NCBI GenBank assembly: GCA_015057635.1
Contig: SVEB01000017.1
Coordinates: forward strand, 1 to 46,077
Direction of reading: 5' to 3'
Length of the DNA: 46,077 bases
Source of the DNA: Lachnospiraceae bacterium
GTDB taxonomy: Bacteria > Bacillota > Clostridia > Lachnospirales > Lachnospiraceae
Under the pieces are notes generated by a model. The model saw only the letters and a program-made list of their open reading frames with translations, was not told where the DNA came from and ran no database searches. The translations under genes and the position numbers were made by a program. This document shows positions 34,137 to 42,618 of the stretch, piece by piece (the first letter of the stretch is position 1; each line of letters opens with the position of its first letter).

Positions 34137-34535
34137 ATGAACATAGGTTTAATTGCACATGATGCAAAAAAGAAATTAATGCAGAATTTTTGTATAGCTT
34201 ACCGTGGTATTCTGTCTAAGCATCAGCTATATGCGACAGGAACAACTGGAAGATTAATTGAAGAGGTTACCAATCTTTCAGTTCATAAATATCTCGCTGG
34301 ACATTTAGGGGGTCAACAGCAGATGGGTGCTCAGATTGAGCATAACGAAATCGATCTTGTAATCTTTTTACGTGACCCATTAACACCGAAGTCCCATGAA
34401 CCTGATGTAAACTCAGCTGTTCAGCTGTGCGATACACATAATATTCCGCTTGCGACTAATTTAGCTACTGCAGAATTATTGATTAAGGCGTTAGACCGTG
34501 GTGATCTCGAATGGAGAGAGTTATTTAAATCGTAA
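34137..34535 (+). CDS. mgsA: Methylglyoxal synthase-family protein with altered active site
   Basis: Methylglyoxal synthase converts dihydroxyacetone phosphate to methylglyoxal, an overflow route. Family signatures are clear: [33 protein letters not shown] and [11 protein letters not shown]. Aligned with the Escherichia coli enzyme at a constant offset of 11, H8, D9, H87 and D90 match H19, D20, H98 and D101. The GGDQQ motif, however, reads GGQQQ, so Q60 replaces the catalytic base D71. Activity may be reduced, altered or lost. The 132-residue length fits short clostridial versions. It is translationally coupled to rodA. Confidence 0.88.
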   Translation: MNIGLIAHDAKKKLMQNFCIAYRGILSKHQLYATGTTGRLIEEVTNLSVHKYLAGHLGGQQQMGAQIEHNEIDLVIFLRDPLTPKSHEPDVNSAVQLCDTHNIPLATNLATAELLIKALDRGDLEWRELFKS

Positions 34536-34556
34536 GAATAAAAGTGGGGAAATGTT

Positions 34557-35519
34557 TTGAAGAAGATACTATGTTTAGCCCTGATGTTTTGTGTGCTGTT
34601 TACAGGGTGTAAGAAGGAAAGCAGCATCTTTATGGCATATCAGGCAGAGGACAGTGCTGTTAATACGGATATTGGATCTTATATCGAGGCAGAAGTAGGT
34701 GACTTTAAGTCTAAGACTCTCGCGGTTGTAACGGAAGAAGAGAACAATATGGCGAATGAGATGGCAAGTGCCATTGCTACCATGCAGGTAAACAACGACA
34801 CAGGGGAAGTACTCTTTGCCAATAATGTTTATGATAAGATTTATCCTGCCAGCACAACTAAGATTTTAACTGCTCTGGTGACATTAAAGTATGGAAATCT
34901 GGCTGATGAGGTGACATTCAAAGAAGATAATGCAGGAATCACGACTCCTGGTGCAAAGCTTTGTAACTATCGTGCAGGAGATGTGGTAACAATCGAGACA
35001 CTTCTTGGAAGTCTCTTGGTTTATTCCGGAAACGATGCGGCAGTAGCAATTGCAGAACATATTTCAGGATCTGTAGAGGCTTTTGTTGATCTGATGAATG
35101 AAGAAGCTGCAAGATTAGGAGCGACAAGCACACATTTCACAAATCCTCATGGACTTCATGATGAAAATCATTATACGACAGCATATGATATGTACCTAAT
35201 CTTCCGTGAGTGCATAAAATATGATAAATTCCGTGAAATCGTTAAGATGACTTCTTATCGTTCGGAATTTAAGAATGCCAATGGAGAGGACCGTTACTAT
35301 CGGTTTGAGACAACCAATCTCTTCCTGCTTGGTACAAGGGAAACTCCGGAAGGTGTTACAGTTTACGGCGGTAAGACAGGAAGTACCGGAAGTGCAGGTG
35401 ACTGCCTGATCATTTACAGTGAAAGAGAAGATGGTACGGGATTTGTCACAGCTGTGTTCAAAGCAAGTTCCAAAGAAGATCTGTATGATCAGATGACTTA
35501 TCTTTTGAGTCTGGAATAA
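34557..35519 (+). CDS. Lipoprotein D-alanyl-D-alanine carboxypeptidase (peptidase S11)
   Basis: The enzyme trims the terminal D-alanine from peptidoglycan stems and limits cross-linking. A lipoprotein signal (CLALMFCVLFTGC, C18 as lipid anchor) begins the protein. The three penicillin-binding motifs are S99-TTK (YPASTTK), S157-G-N (YSGNDAA) and K273-TG (GGKTGSTG). At 320 residues it lacks the usual C-terminal amphipathic domain, consistent with anchoring by lipid instead. The start is TTG with GTGGGGA upstream. It ends the elongation cluster; two stem-loops with T-runs follow. Confidence 0.93.
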   Translation: MKKILCLALMFCVLFTGCKKESSIFMAYQAEDSAVNTDIGSYIEAEVGDFKSKTLAVVTEEENNMANEMASAIATMQVNNDTGEVLFANNVYDKIYPASTTKILTALVTLKYGNLADEVTFKEDNAGITTPGAKLCNYRAGDVVTIETLLGSLLVYSGNDAAVAIAEHISGSVEAFVDLMNEEAARLGATSTHFTNPHGLHDENHYTTAYDMYLIFRECIKYDKFREIVKMTSYRSEFKNANGEDRYYRFETTNLFLLGTRETPEGVTVYGGKTGSTGSAGDCLIIYSEREDGTGFVTAVFKASSKEDLYDQMTYLLSLE

Positions 35520-35537
35520 ACAATTTATAAATACGAG

Positions 35538-35586
35538 TACTGGGTAATATACACAGATAGCATCCGCTAGTTATCCAGTATCTTTT
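35538..35586 (+). terminator. Terminator-like stem after the carboxypeptidase gene
   Basis: TACTGGGTAA (35538-35547) pairs with TTATCCAGTA (35571-35580), with one G:U pair, followed by TCTTTT. It is probably the first of two stacked terminators. Confidence 0.55.
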
Positions 35587-35590
35587 GACG

Positions 35591-35623
35591 AAACGCTGGC
35601 TTTGCCTGCGTTTTGTTTTTTTT
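35591..35623 (+). terminator. Intrinsic terminator, second of the pair
   Basis: AAACGC (35591-35596) pairs with GCGTTT (35608-35613), then TGTTTTTTTT. The short stem with a long T-run gives a usable terminator. Confidence 0.7.
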
Positions 35624-35656
35624 AAAGGAAAGAATGAGATAAGCGGTTCTATATAG

Positions 35657-35719
35657 CCTGTATGGTCGATAATTGACTGAAAATAAAAGTGACAAGGCGC
35701 AATTATCATGCGATACAGG
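35657..35719. other. Two-part stem-loop upstream of the small P-loop gene
   Basis: CCTGTAT (35657-35663) pairs with ATACAGG (35713-35719), and GATAATTG (35668-35675) with CAATTATC (35700-35707), leaving a small internal loop. A TATAAT lies downstream at 35738-35743. It may be an operator or structured leader. Confidence 0.4.
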
Positions 35720-35795
35720 TTGTATTTTGGAAATGCTTATAATATAATTAAAATGTAATTAAATTTTCTTGATAACATAGAAGGAGGAGATTACA

Positions 35796-36215
35796 ATGAT
35801 ACAGATTATAGCGGGTGAAAAAGGGAAGGGCAAAACCAAGGTTTTGATTGAGAAGGCCAATACAGATGTGAATGTGATAAAAGGGAACATGGTATATCTG
35901 GACAAATCGAACAAGCACATGTATGATGTTAATAACAGGATCCGCCTGATTAACGTTCATGACTATTGTGTTGAGAGTCCAGAGCAATTTGTAGGTTTTG
36001 TATCCGGTTTAATATCGGAAGATCACGATTTGGAGAAAATTTATTTGGATAGTTTTTTCAAGATAGCCTGTACCAATAAGAGTGAGATTGAGCCTTTGTT
36101 AGAAAAGATTGAGATGCTTAGCACGAAGCATGATGTGGATTTTGTAATCAGTATGTCTATTAATTCGAATGACCTCCCGGAAACCGCCAGACAATTTGTA
36201 ATTGTATCGTTGTAA
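35796..36215 (+). CDS. Small P-loop protein of unknown function
   Basis: I do not recognise a named family. The 139-residue protein begins with a Walker A loop, AGEKGKGKTK (G7 to T14 fits GxxxxGKT). A Walker-B-like strand ending in aspartate (LEKIYLDSFF) follows near residue 85, and another strand, VDFVISMS, near 118. The size and layout recall a minimal thymidine-kinase or RecA-like core without zinc or substrate domains. The ATG has an AAGGAGGAG site. It stands alone between terminators and is convergent with the DUF378 gene. Confidence 0.75.
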   Translation: MIQIIAGEKGKGKTKVLIEKANTDVNVIKGNMVYLDKSNKHMYDVNNRIRLINVHDYCVESPEQFVGFVSGLISEDHDLEKIYLDSFFKIACTNKSEIEPLLEKIEMLSTKHDVDFVISMSINSNDLPETARQFVIVSL

Positions 36216-36281
36216 TTTTATTAGAATAGAAAAAAACGCAGATATGCGCATTTATAAGTCGAACACAAGACTAAAAACAAA

Positions 36282-36318
36282 AGAAAGGAAGATGATGAAT
36301 GTCATCTTCCTTTCTTTT
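36282..36318. terminator. Bidirectional terminator between convergent genes
   Basis: AGAAAGGAAGATGA (36282-36295) and TCATCTTCCTTTCT (36302-36315) form a perfect 14-bp stem with T's on the right and A's on the left. It serves the P-loop gene on one strand and the DUF378 gene on the other. Confidence 0.85.
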
Positions 36319-36330
36319 ATCAGGCAAAGC

Positions 36331-36528
36331 TTAGTCGTTTCGTAATCTGCCAAAATAGCTGATCGCATAAAGGCCTGATATACCAACTGCAGCATAAACG
36401 ATTCTGGCAAGCAGTGTCATATCACCACAAATCACTCGTACAAGATCAAATTTAAAAAATCCAATAAGCCCCCAGTTAACAGCACCAATTACAACTAAGA
36501 TAAGTGCGATATAATCAATTATTTTCAA
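36331..36528 (-). CDS. DUF378 small membrane protein
   Basis: The 65-residue protein has two membrane segments and the DUF378 signature VIGAVNWGLIGFFKFDLV, followed by ARIVYAAVGISGLY. Its function is unknown. The start is TTG with AGGAGGT 8 bases upstream (complement of 36537-36543). It is the only gene on the minus strand and is divergent from the HlyD-like gene. Confidence 0.9.
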   Translation of the reverse strand: MKIIDYIALILVVIGAVNWGLIGFFKFDLVRVICGDMTLLARIVYAAVGISGLYAISYFGRLRND

Positions 36529-36640
36529 AAGGCATACCTCCTAAGATTATTTATTTTGTTTATGGATATTATCTCCTTATAAGAACAAATTATGCTTTTT
36601 TGGAAGGTTATTTTAAAAACATGGAAAAGCAAGATGCGCT

Positions 36641-36669
36641 TTGACAAACATATCAAAAGAAAGTATAAT
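36641..36669 (+). promoter_or_regulatory. Consensus sigma-A promoter of the sepF cluster
   Basis: TTGACA (36641-36646), 17 bases, TATAAT (36664-36669) matches the consensus fully. It lies 42 bases before the HlyD-like gene and probably drives a long transcript through yggS-sepF-divIVA. Confidence 0.85.
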
Positions 36670-36711
36670 GAGTACTGGTATTCTTAATCTGATAAGAAGG
36701 GTGGATTATAC

Positions 36712-38118
36712 ATGCCTAGAAATCCTAGAAAACCTAAAAACAATAAGGTTGTTAGAATTAAGAAAAGAAAGAATATCAATATAGGGGTAGTAATATTTGT
36801 TATTATTGTTGTCTATGTTGCCATTAATATCGGTTTATATTTTACCAAACCTCATCTTTCTATCTATGAAGTAGTAGAACAGTCGCTGGCAAGTGATACA
36901 ACAGTCACGGGAGTAGTGATTCGGGATGAGACCGTATATCGCACGGATAAGGCAGGGTATGTGAATTATTATATGAGAGATGGATCCAGAATTGCAAAGA
37001 ATACCACAGTATATTCCATTGATCAGAATAAAGATATATACCAGATGTTGTCTGACTCTTCAGGTGATCTAAGCCTTTCCGCTTCGGATGTAAGCGAGAT
37101 TAAGGCACGGATTATGAGCTTTAAACGTGGGTTTTCTGAAAGCAGCTTTGAAAACGTGTATGATTTCAAAGAGGATTTTTCCAGTACGCTTTTACAGCTG
37201 ACAGATCAGAATTTATTAGATAATATGCAGGACATTTTAGCATCTACGGGTTATACGTCGTCTTTTAATGTAGTGACATCGGATGCAACCGGAATTATTA
37301 CATATCGTACGGATTCTTTAGACGGTCTTACAGAAGATGCTGTCAATGCTGAAACATTCAATATGGATAATTTTACAACAACAAACTTAAGAAACACAGA
37401 TATCACAGAGTCAAATGGAGCCGTTTATAAATTGGTGACGAGTGAAGAGTGGAGTATTATTGCAATGCTTACGGAAGAGCAGTATAAAATGGTTGCGGAT
37501 CGGACAAGCATGAAGATAACAATCGTAAATGACGGTCTTACAATCACTGCACCGGTATCCGCTTATCAAAGCGGAAGTGAATACTATTTAAAGATTAATC
37601 TTAATAAGTATATGGTTCGCTATATCGGTGACCGGTTTTTAGATATCGACTTAAGCATTTCAACGGAAACTGGATTAAAGATACCAAAGACTGCAATTGT
37701 AGAAAAAACATTCTTTATGGTGCCAAAAGAGTTCTTTACGTATGGTGGTGATTCAGAAGAGCAGGGCCTGATTAAGGAAACATATGATACAGCAAATGGT
37801 AATGTAGAGTATGTATTCGTTGCAGCTGATATATACTATCAGGATGAGACCTACGCTTATGTGGATCAGGATTTATTCGACCATGGAACCTATATCTATA
37901 ATCAGGATACGAAAGAACGATTCCAGGTCAGCATGGTTGGAAAGCTTGAAGGCGTATTCAATATCAATAAGGGCTACGCTGTATTTAGAAGAGTGGAAAG
38001 ACTTTATGAGAATGATGCGTATGTAATCGTAGCAAAGAATACAGAAAGCGGATTATCGCTCTATGATCATATTGCACTGGATGCATCTACGGCAGTAGAG
38101 TCCGCTGTTATTTATTAG
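36712..38118 (+). CDS. HlyD-like single-span membrane protein
   Basis: The 468-residue protein starts with a very basic cytoplasmic segment (PRNPRKPKNNKVVRIKKRKN), one membrane span at about 23-44 and a large extracellular part. Segments such as VTGVVIRDETVYRTDKAGYV, with GSRIAKNTTVYSI, resemble the barrel-sandwich fold of membrane-fusion proteins. PKTAIVEKTFFMVPKEFF, near residue 325, resembles the adaptor beta-barrel. Databases commonly label such proteins HlyD-family adaptor, but no ABC or MFS partner lies nearby. Its position at the head of the yggS-sepF-divIVA run suggests a division or envelope role; this is inference. Confidence 0.75.
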   Translation: MPRNPRKPKNNKVVRIKKRKNINIGVVIFVIIVVYVAINIGLYFTKPHLSIYEVVEQSLASDTTVTGVVIRDETVYRTDKAGYVNYYMRDGSRIAKNTTVYSIDQNKDIYQMLSDSSGDLSLSASDVSEIKARIMSFKRGFSESSFENVYDFKEDFSSTLLQLTDQNLLDNMQDILASTGYTSSFNVVTSDATGIITYRTDSLDGLTEDAVNAETFNMDNFTTTNLRNTDITESNGAVYKLVTSEEWSIIAMLTEEQYKMVADRTSMKITIVNDGLTITAPVSAYQSGSEYYLKINLNKYMVRYIGDRFLDIDLSISTETGLKIPKTAIVEKTFFMVPKEFFTYGGDSEEQGLIKETYDTANGNVEYVFVAADIYYQDETYAYVDQDLFDHGTYIYNQDTKERFQVSMVGKLEGVFNINKGYAVFRRVERLYENDAYVIVAKNTESGLSLYDHIALDASTAVESAVIY

Positions 38119-38156
38119 TTATCACTAGTTTGAGGTCTGTAAAGGATGGATACGAT

Positions 38157-38855
38157 ATGATTAAAGAGAATTTAAAAGATGTAGAAAAACGGATTGAAGA
38201 TGCCTGTCTTCGATCCGGAAGAAAAAGAGAAGAAGTAACATTAATTGCTGTCAGCAAGACAAAACCGCTCGCAATGATTGAGGAAGCGATTGAGGCAGGA
38301 CTTACTGAGTTTGGGGAGAACAAAGTACAAGAGCTGACAGAAAAGATACCTGCAGTGAAGGAAGAGATCAGATGGCATATGATCGGTCATCTGCAGCGGA
38401 ACAAGGTGAAGTATATTGTTGATCAGGTATGCTTAATTCATTCAGTCGATTCTTACCGTTTAGCAGAGCAAATCAATATTGAGGCCGAAAAGAAGGGAAT
38501 TGTGTGCAATATTCTGATTGAAGTGAATATTGGTGATGAAGATTCCAAATTCGGCGTGAAACCAGAAGAAGTGGAAGCTCTGATCCGTGAGATTGCAGTA
38601 CTATCCCATGTGTCTGTAAGAGGCCTGATGTGTGTGGCACCTTATACTGAAATTGCTGAGGAAAATCGCAAATATTTTAAACAAATGAAACAATTATCTG
38701 TTGACATCAATGAAAAAAACATTGATAATGTATATATGGATAAACTTTCAATGGGAATGACAGGAGATTTTGAAGTTGCCATTGAAGAAGGTGCGACCTT
38801 AGTGCGTGTAGGGACCGGAATTTTCGGGGAGCGCAATTATAATAGAGGGTTATAA
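38157..38855 (+). CDS. yggS: PLP homeostasis protein YggS/YlmE
   Basis: This PLP-binding, alanine-racemase-fold protein keeps vitamin B6 and amino-acid pools balanced and has no known catalysis. LIAVSKTKP contains the PLP lysine. FGENKVQEL, WHMIGHLQRNKVKYI, RGLMCVAPY and LSMGMTGDFEVAIEEGATLV are all family signatures. I chose ATG 38157 (232 residues, AAAGG upstream), which begins with the usual MIKENLKDVEKRI; an in-frame TTG at 38130 would extend it by nine residues. In Bacillus the orthologue ylmE is also next to sepF. Confidence 0.96.
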   Translation: MIKENLKDVEKRIEDACLRSGRKREEVTLIAVSKTKPLAMIEEAIEAGLTEFGENKVQELTEKIPAVKEEIRWHMIGHLQRNKVKYIVDQVCLIHSVDSYRLAEQINIEAEKKGIVCNILIEVNIGDEDSKFGVKPEEVEALIREIAVLSHVSVRGLMCVAPYTEIAEENRKYFKQMKQLSVDINEKNIDNVYMDKLSMGMTGDFEVAIEEGATLVRVGTGIFGERNYNRGL

Positions 38856-38903
38856 GAGCTCAGGTCTTATAATGAATATTGGTAAGAATAGGAGATAAGG
38901 GCG

Positions 38904-39527
38904 ATGTCAGTATTTAAGAATTTATTAGATTATGTTAAATTGAATGATGAAGACGAAGATGAAGATTATGATGATTATGTCAGTGAATTAGAAGAAAAAG
39001 AACGCAAACGTGCGGAGAAGCAGGAACAGAGACAGGCGCAGAGAGAAAGAAAAGCAGCCGCGCAGGCAAAGCCATATGCAAAAGAAGAATCCCAAGCTCC
39101 GATTTCTGTGAATACAACAAACAGCAATAGTGCTACTAATTTAAACGACGCAAGAAAGGAACGGGTTCGGCCAGTGGAAAGAAATAGTAATAACAATGTA
39201 AGTAAAGTTGTTCCGCTTCGAAGCAATCTGAAAGGTCTTGAGGTATGCATTATGAAGCCAACCAGTTTTGAGGATTCGCAGGATATCTGTGATATGCTTC
39301 TTTCCGGAAGAGCGGCGGTTATTAATTTAGAAGGATTTGATGTGGAAGTGGCACAGCGTGTCATGGACTTCATCTCTGGCGCTGTATATGCGTTAAATGG
39401 AAAGCTTCATCAGATTTCAAGTTATATATTCATAATCTCTCCTGATACAGTGGACATTTCAGGTGATTATCTGGATTTAATCAGACAGAATGGGTTTGAA
39501 GTCCCAACTCTGAATAAGGAATTTTAA
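38904..39527 (+). CDS. sepF: Cell-division protein SepF
   Basis: SepF tethers and aligns FtsZ filaments at the membrane and assembles into rings. The N-terminal MSVFKNLLDYVKL is the amphipathic membrane helix. A highly charged linker (about 15-105) with acidic then Lys/Arg/Glu/Gln-rich stretches follows. The conserved C-terminal domain has VCIMKPTSFEDSQDICDMLL, AAVINLEGFDVEVAQRVMDF and FIISP. At 207 residues it is longer than the Bacillus protein (about 150) because of the linker. An AGGAGA site precedes the ATG. yggT starts 2 bases after the stop. Confidence 0.96.
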   Translation: MSVFKNLLDYVKLNDEDEDEDYDDYVSELEEKERKRAEKQEQRQAQRERKAAAQAKPYAKEESQAPISVNTTNSNSATNLNDARKERVRPVERNSNNNVSKVVPLRSNLKGLEVCIMKPTSFEDSQDICDMLLSGRAAVINLEGFDVEVAQRVMDFISGAVYALNGKLHQISSYIFIISPDTVDISGDYLDLIRQNGFEVPTLNKEF

Positions 39528-39529
39528 GA

Positions 39530-39784
39530 ATGAAATACTTAATTCTTCGTTCCGCTTCTATTTTTTTGATCGGGCTGGAGATTTTATTATTCATCCAGCT
39601 GTTTACTGGATTTCTTCAGGGTGGATTTATCAGAAACCAGCTTGCATTTTTGCTGGATCCGATTCTGAATCCAATCCGCCATCTGCTGAAGCATTCAATT
39701 TTTCAGACTTCTGTGAGTGATATGTCTCCGCTGATTGCATTTATAATAATCACATATGTACAGCAGCTTCTGTCATTGCTATAA
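39530..39784 (+). CDS. yggT: YggT/YlmG family membrane protein
   Basis: The 84-residue protein has two hydrophobic segments separated by LLDPILNPIRHLLKH, the recognisable YggT motif (D/NP..P.R). The family is linked to division or envelope positioning in Bacillus (ylmG) and to chloroplast division in plants, but its biochemical role is unknown. The ATG sits 2 bases after sepF with an AAGGA site in the sepF tail, so the two are likely coupled. Confidence 0.92.
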   Translation: MKYLILRSASIFLIGLEILLFIQLFTGFLQGGFIRNQLAFLLDPILNPIRHLLKHSIFQTSVSDMSPLIAFIIITYVQQLLSLL

Positions 39785-39797
39785 GGTGGATAATCAG

Positions 39798-40589
39798 ATG
39801 AATCAAGAAAAAGAAGAGCAGCTTTTGAAGAAACGGTTGACCGAACTTTCAAAAGCTGCTTATCATAAAAGTTACTGTGTATATACTGATTTCTTAAATA
39901 TGAATGAAATCAGTATATTTCATAATATGGTCCGGGAAATCGGGCCGGTTCCCTATTCATTATGGGGAGGGTACCAGGGCGCAGAACGCGTCAGGGTATT
40001 GTTTCATGGTGATAAAGCAGAGGAATGCAGCGGTCAGATCTTAGATGCGCCTCTTAATTATGAGGCGGGGATTGACTGTATTCATGTTAAGCCGGCAAAC
40101 GAAAAGTTTGCTGAAGAATTGAATCACCGGGATTACCTTGGTGCGATTCTTAGCCTTGGTGTGGACCGCTCAAAAGTGGGCGATATTATAATCAAGGGGA
40201 AAGAGGCATATGTATTTTGTGATGCATCGATCAGTTCTTATTTTGTAATGAATTTAGAGCAGATTAAGCGTACCAGAGTACGTTTGTCAATTGAACCTTA
40301 TGATGAAATTCAGATCGAACCTTCTTATAAAGAGATAAAGGCGAGCGTATCATCAGTACGCTTGGATTCCATCGTGGCGGCAGCATTTCATCTTTCAAGA
40401 GGCGTGACAGCGGAGCTGATTGGCAGAGAGCTTGTATACGTGAATGGAAAGATTATTGTAAGCAATAGTTTCGCATTGAAGGAAGGGGATATCATTTCCG
40501 TCAGAGGATATGGGAAATTCCGATATGAGGAGCAGGGGACGATGACCAAGAAAGGCCGTTATGGAGTGACCCTGCTATTATATTGTTAA
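39798..40589 (+). CDS. ylmH: YlmH family S4-domain RNA-binding protein
   Basis: The 263-residue protein has the YlmH N-terminal region (YCVYTDFLNMNEISIF, FHGDKAEECS, HRDYLGAILSLGVDRSKVGD) and a C-terminal S4 RNA-binding domain (RLDSIVAAAFHLSRG, then LVYVNGKIIVSNS and KEGDIISVRGYGKF). YlmH-type proteins bind rRNA or stalled ribosomal complexes. I chose ATG 39798 with AAGGTGGAT upstream; a longer in-frame reading overlapping yggT is improbable. It lies between yggT and divIVA as in Bacillus. Confidence 0.94.
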   Translation: MNQEKEEQLLKKRLTELSKAAYHKSYCVYTDFLNMNEISIFHNMVREIGPVPYSLWGGYQGAERVRVLFHGDKAEECSGQILDAPLNYEAGIDCIHVKPANEKFAEELNHRDYLGAILSLGVDRSKVGDIIIKGKEAYVFCDASISSYFVMNLEQIKRTRVRLSIEPYDEIQIEPSYKEIKASVSSVRLDSIVAAAFHLSRGVTAELIGRELVYVNGKIIVSNSFALKEGDIISVRGYGKFRYEEQGTMTKKGRYGVTLLLYC

Positions 40590-40627
40590 AAAGATAAAAA
40601 GCATAGGCATGCATTAGGAGGAACAAG

Positions 40628-41425
40628 ATGATAACACCGATTGAAATTCAGAGTAAGACATTTAAGTCAGGTGGTTTAGGATACGATAAGAAGGATGTAG
40701 ATAGTTTTATGAGAGATGTCTTAAAGAACTATGAGTCCCTATATCGCGAGAATATGGAATTAAATGATAAGATTAGCGTGTTAACGGAAGGAATCAATTA
40801 TTATAAAACAATTGAGAAGACATTACAGAAGGCGTTAGTTTTAGCAGAAAAGACAGCGGAAGAGACAAAACAGTCTGCATTACAGGTGGCAAAGAATATT
40901 GAGAATGAAGCCATTACAAAATCACAGCTAATCGTTGCAGATGCAAAGAATGAGTTAGAACATATTCATAATCAGACGGTTCAGATGATCCAGCAGTATG
41001 AGAAGTATAAGGCACAGTTTAAGAACTTAGCTAAAGTACAGATGGAAATGTTAGAAAGCCAGGCGTTTGAAATCAATGTGGCAAGACTTAATACATTTGT
41101 GAATCCGGATGTGAAAGCGGTAAGCCATATCAATAAGGCAAAAGCGAATATTGAGGAGGCATCAGAGAAGGTGGAAGAAAATTTAAATCAGACAGCACTT
41201 TTACAGAATGCCCATAATACGTCAGAGGAAGAAACAATGGCACATAATCCATATCGTTCTGAGATGGAATATGTGAATCATTTCGTAGAAGAGTTAGATA
41301 AGGTGACAGCAGCGACAGAAGAGTCCTTAATCTTCAGCAAGGCGGAAAAGTACAGCAAACAGGGAGAAGAAAGCCATTCAGAAGAAGAATTTGATTTCAT
41401 CAATCTGGATGAGGAAGAACGATAA
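40628..41425 (+). CDS. divIVA: DivIVA-domain protein
   Basis: DivIVA senses strongly curved membrane at poles and septa and recruits partners. The conserved N-terminus is present: MITPIEIQSKTFKSGGLGYD, then KKDVDSFMRDVLKNYE. Long coiled coils run from about 30 to 165. The last 100 residues are acidic and probably disordered. The 265-residue length is longer than Bacillus DivIVA (164) because of this tail. An AGGAGGA site precedes the ATG. It coexists with MinE in this window. Confidence 0.94.
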   Translation: MITPIEIQSKTFKSGGLGYDKKDVDSFMRDVLKNYESLYRENMELNDKISVLTEGINYYKTIEKTLQKALVLAEKTAEETKQSALQVAKNIENEAITKSQLIVADAKNELEHIHNQTVQMIQQYEKYKAQFKNLAKVQMEMLESQAFEINVARLNTFVNPDVKAVSHINKAKANIEEASEKVEENLNQTALLQNAHNTSEEETMAHNPYRSEMEYVNHFVEELDKVTAATEESLIFSKAEKYSKQGEESHSEEEFDFINLDEEER

Positions 41426-41477
41426 GAATTTAAAATCAATAAGAAACATCAGCAAATCAAAGAGATGAGGTTGAGGC

Positions 41478-42599
41478 ATGATGATGAGCAGCAAGGAAAG
41501 AAGCAGTGCAGACTGCATTTCAGTGGAGTATGAAGGGAAATTTTCTTATTATATTTATCTCAGACAGGATTTTTTAGATCTTAAGGAAGAATTGATCCGT
41601 TTAGAATGTGAAGGACGCAGAATCTGTATCGTTACGGACAGTAATGTGGGCCCGCTTTATGAAGAGGCACTTAAGAGTGCAATTGCAGGCGTGGCTTCCA
41701 AGATAACCGTATTTACATTTAAGGCGGGAGAGGAACAGAAAAATCTTAGTACAGTAGAGCAGCTATATGAGCATCTGATTCTAGAGTCATTTGACCGAAA
41801 GGATGTTTTAATTGCTCTGGGCGGTGGTGTAGTCGGAGATTTGACTGGTTTTACAGCTGCCACATATTTGCGTGGAATCCGTTTTATTCAGGTTCCGACC
41901 TCTCTTTTAGCAATGGTGGATTCTAGCATAGGCGGAAAAACAGGAGTTGACTTTAAATCTTATAAGAACATGGTAGGAGCATTCTATATGCCAAAGTGTG
42001 TATATATGAATCTCTCCTGCCTGCTGACACTGGATGACAGACAGTTTTATGCCGGCTTTGGTGAAATCATAAAGCATGGACTGATTAAGGATAAGAACTA
42101 CTATGAGTGGTTAAAGCAACATCGTGAAGCAATCCTTCACAAGGATTTTAACAGTTTGAAAGAGACGGTTTATCGAAGTTGTATGATTAAGCGGGATGTA
42201 GTGCAGAGAGATCCAAAAGAAAAAGGAGAACGTGCACTTTTAAATTTCGGTCATACGTTAGGACATGCGGTAGAAAAGCAGATGCTGTTTGAAAAACTGC
42301 ATGGAGAATGTGTTTCCATCGGTATGGCGGCAGCATCGTTTCTGTCTTTTAAACGCGGGGATATTACAAGAGAAGAGTATGAAGATATTAAAACTGTTTT
42401 AAAGGTATATTCCCTCCCCGTGACCGTAAAGAACTGTAACAAGGAAGAAATACTAAGTGCAGCTTCTCATGATAAGAAGATGGACGGCAAAAAGATAAAG
42501 TTCATTCTGTTAAAGCAGATTGGAGAAGCAGTGATTGACACGACTGTGTCACAGGAAGAAATGAAACATGCATTGGATTCCTTAGAAGAAACAGAGTAA
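41478..42599 (+). CDS. aroB: 3-dehydroquinate synthase
   Basis: AroB closes the ring in the second step of the shikimate pathway, using NAD and a divalent metal. NAD-binding GGGVVGDLTGFTA is near residue 115, then PTSLLAMVDSSIGGKTGVDF. The metal ligands are expected in FGEIIKHGLI (glutamate), FGHTLGHAVEK and LHGECVSIGM (histidines). The 373-residue length is normal. Three ATG codons in a row begin the gene (41478, 41481, 41484); GATGAGG at 41464-41470 suits the first. No other aro gene is nearby; it occupies the position ileS has in Bacillus. Confidence 0.96.
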   Translation: MMMSSKERSSADCISVEYEGKFSYYIYLRQDFLDLKEELIRLECEGRRICIVTDSNVGPLYEEALKSAIAGVASKITVFTFKAGEEQKNLSTVEQLYEHLILESFDRKDVLIALGGGVVGDLTGFTAATYLRGIRFIQVPTSLLAMVDSSIGGKTGVDFKSYKNMVGAFYMPKCVYMNLSCLLTLDDRQFYAGFGEIIKHGLIKDKNYYEWLKQHREAILHKDFNSLKETVYRSCMIKRDVVQRDPKEKGERALLNFGHTLGHAVEKQMLFEKLHGECVSIGMAAASFLSFKRGDITREEYEDIKTVLKVYSLPVTVKNCNKEEILSAASHDKKMDGKKIKFILLKQIGEAVIDTTVSQEEMKHALDSLEETE

Positions 42600-42618
42600 G
42601 GAAAGAAAGGCACGAATA

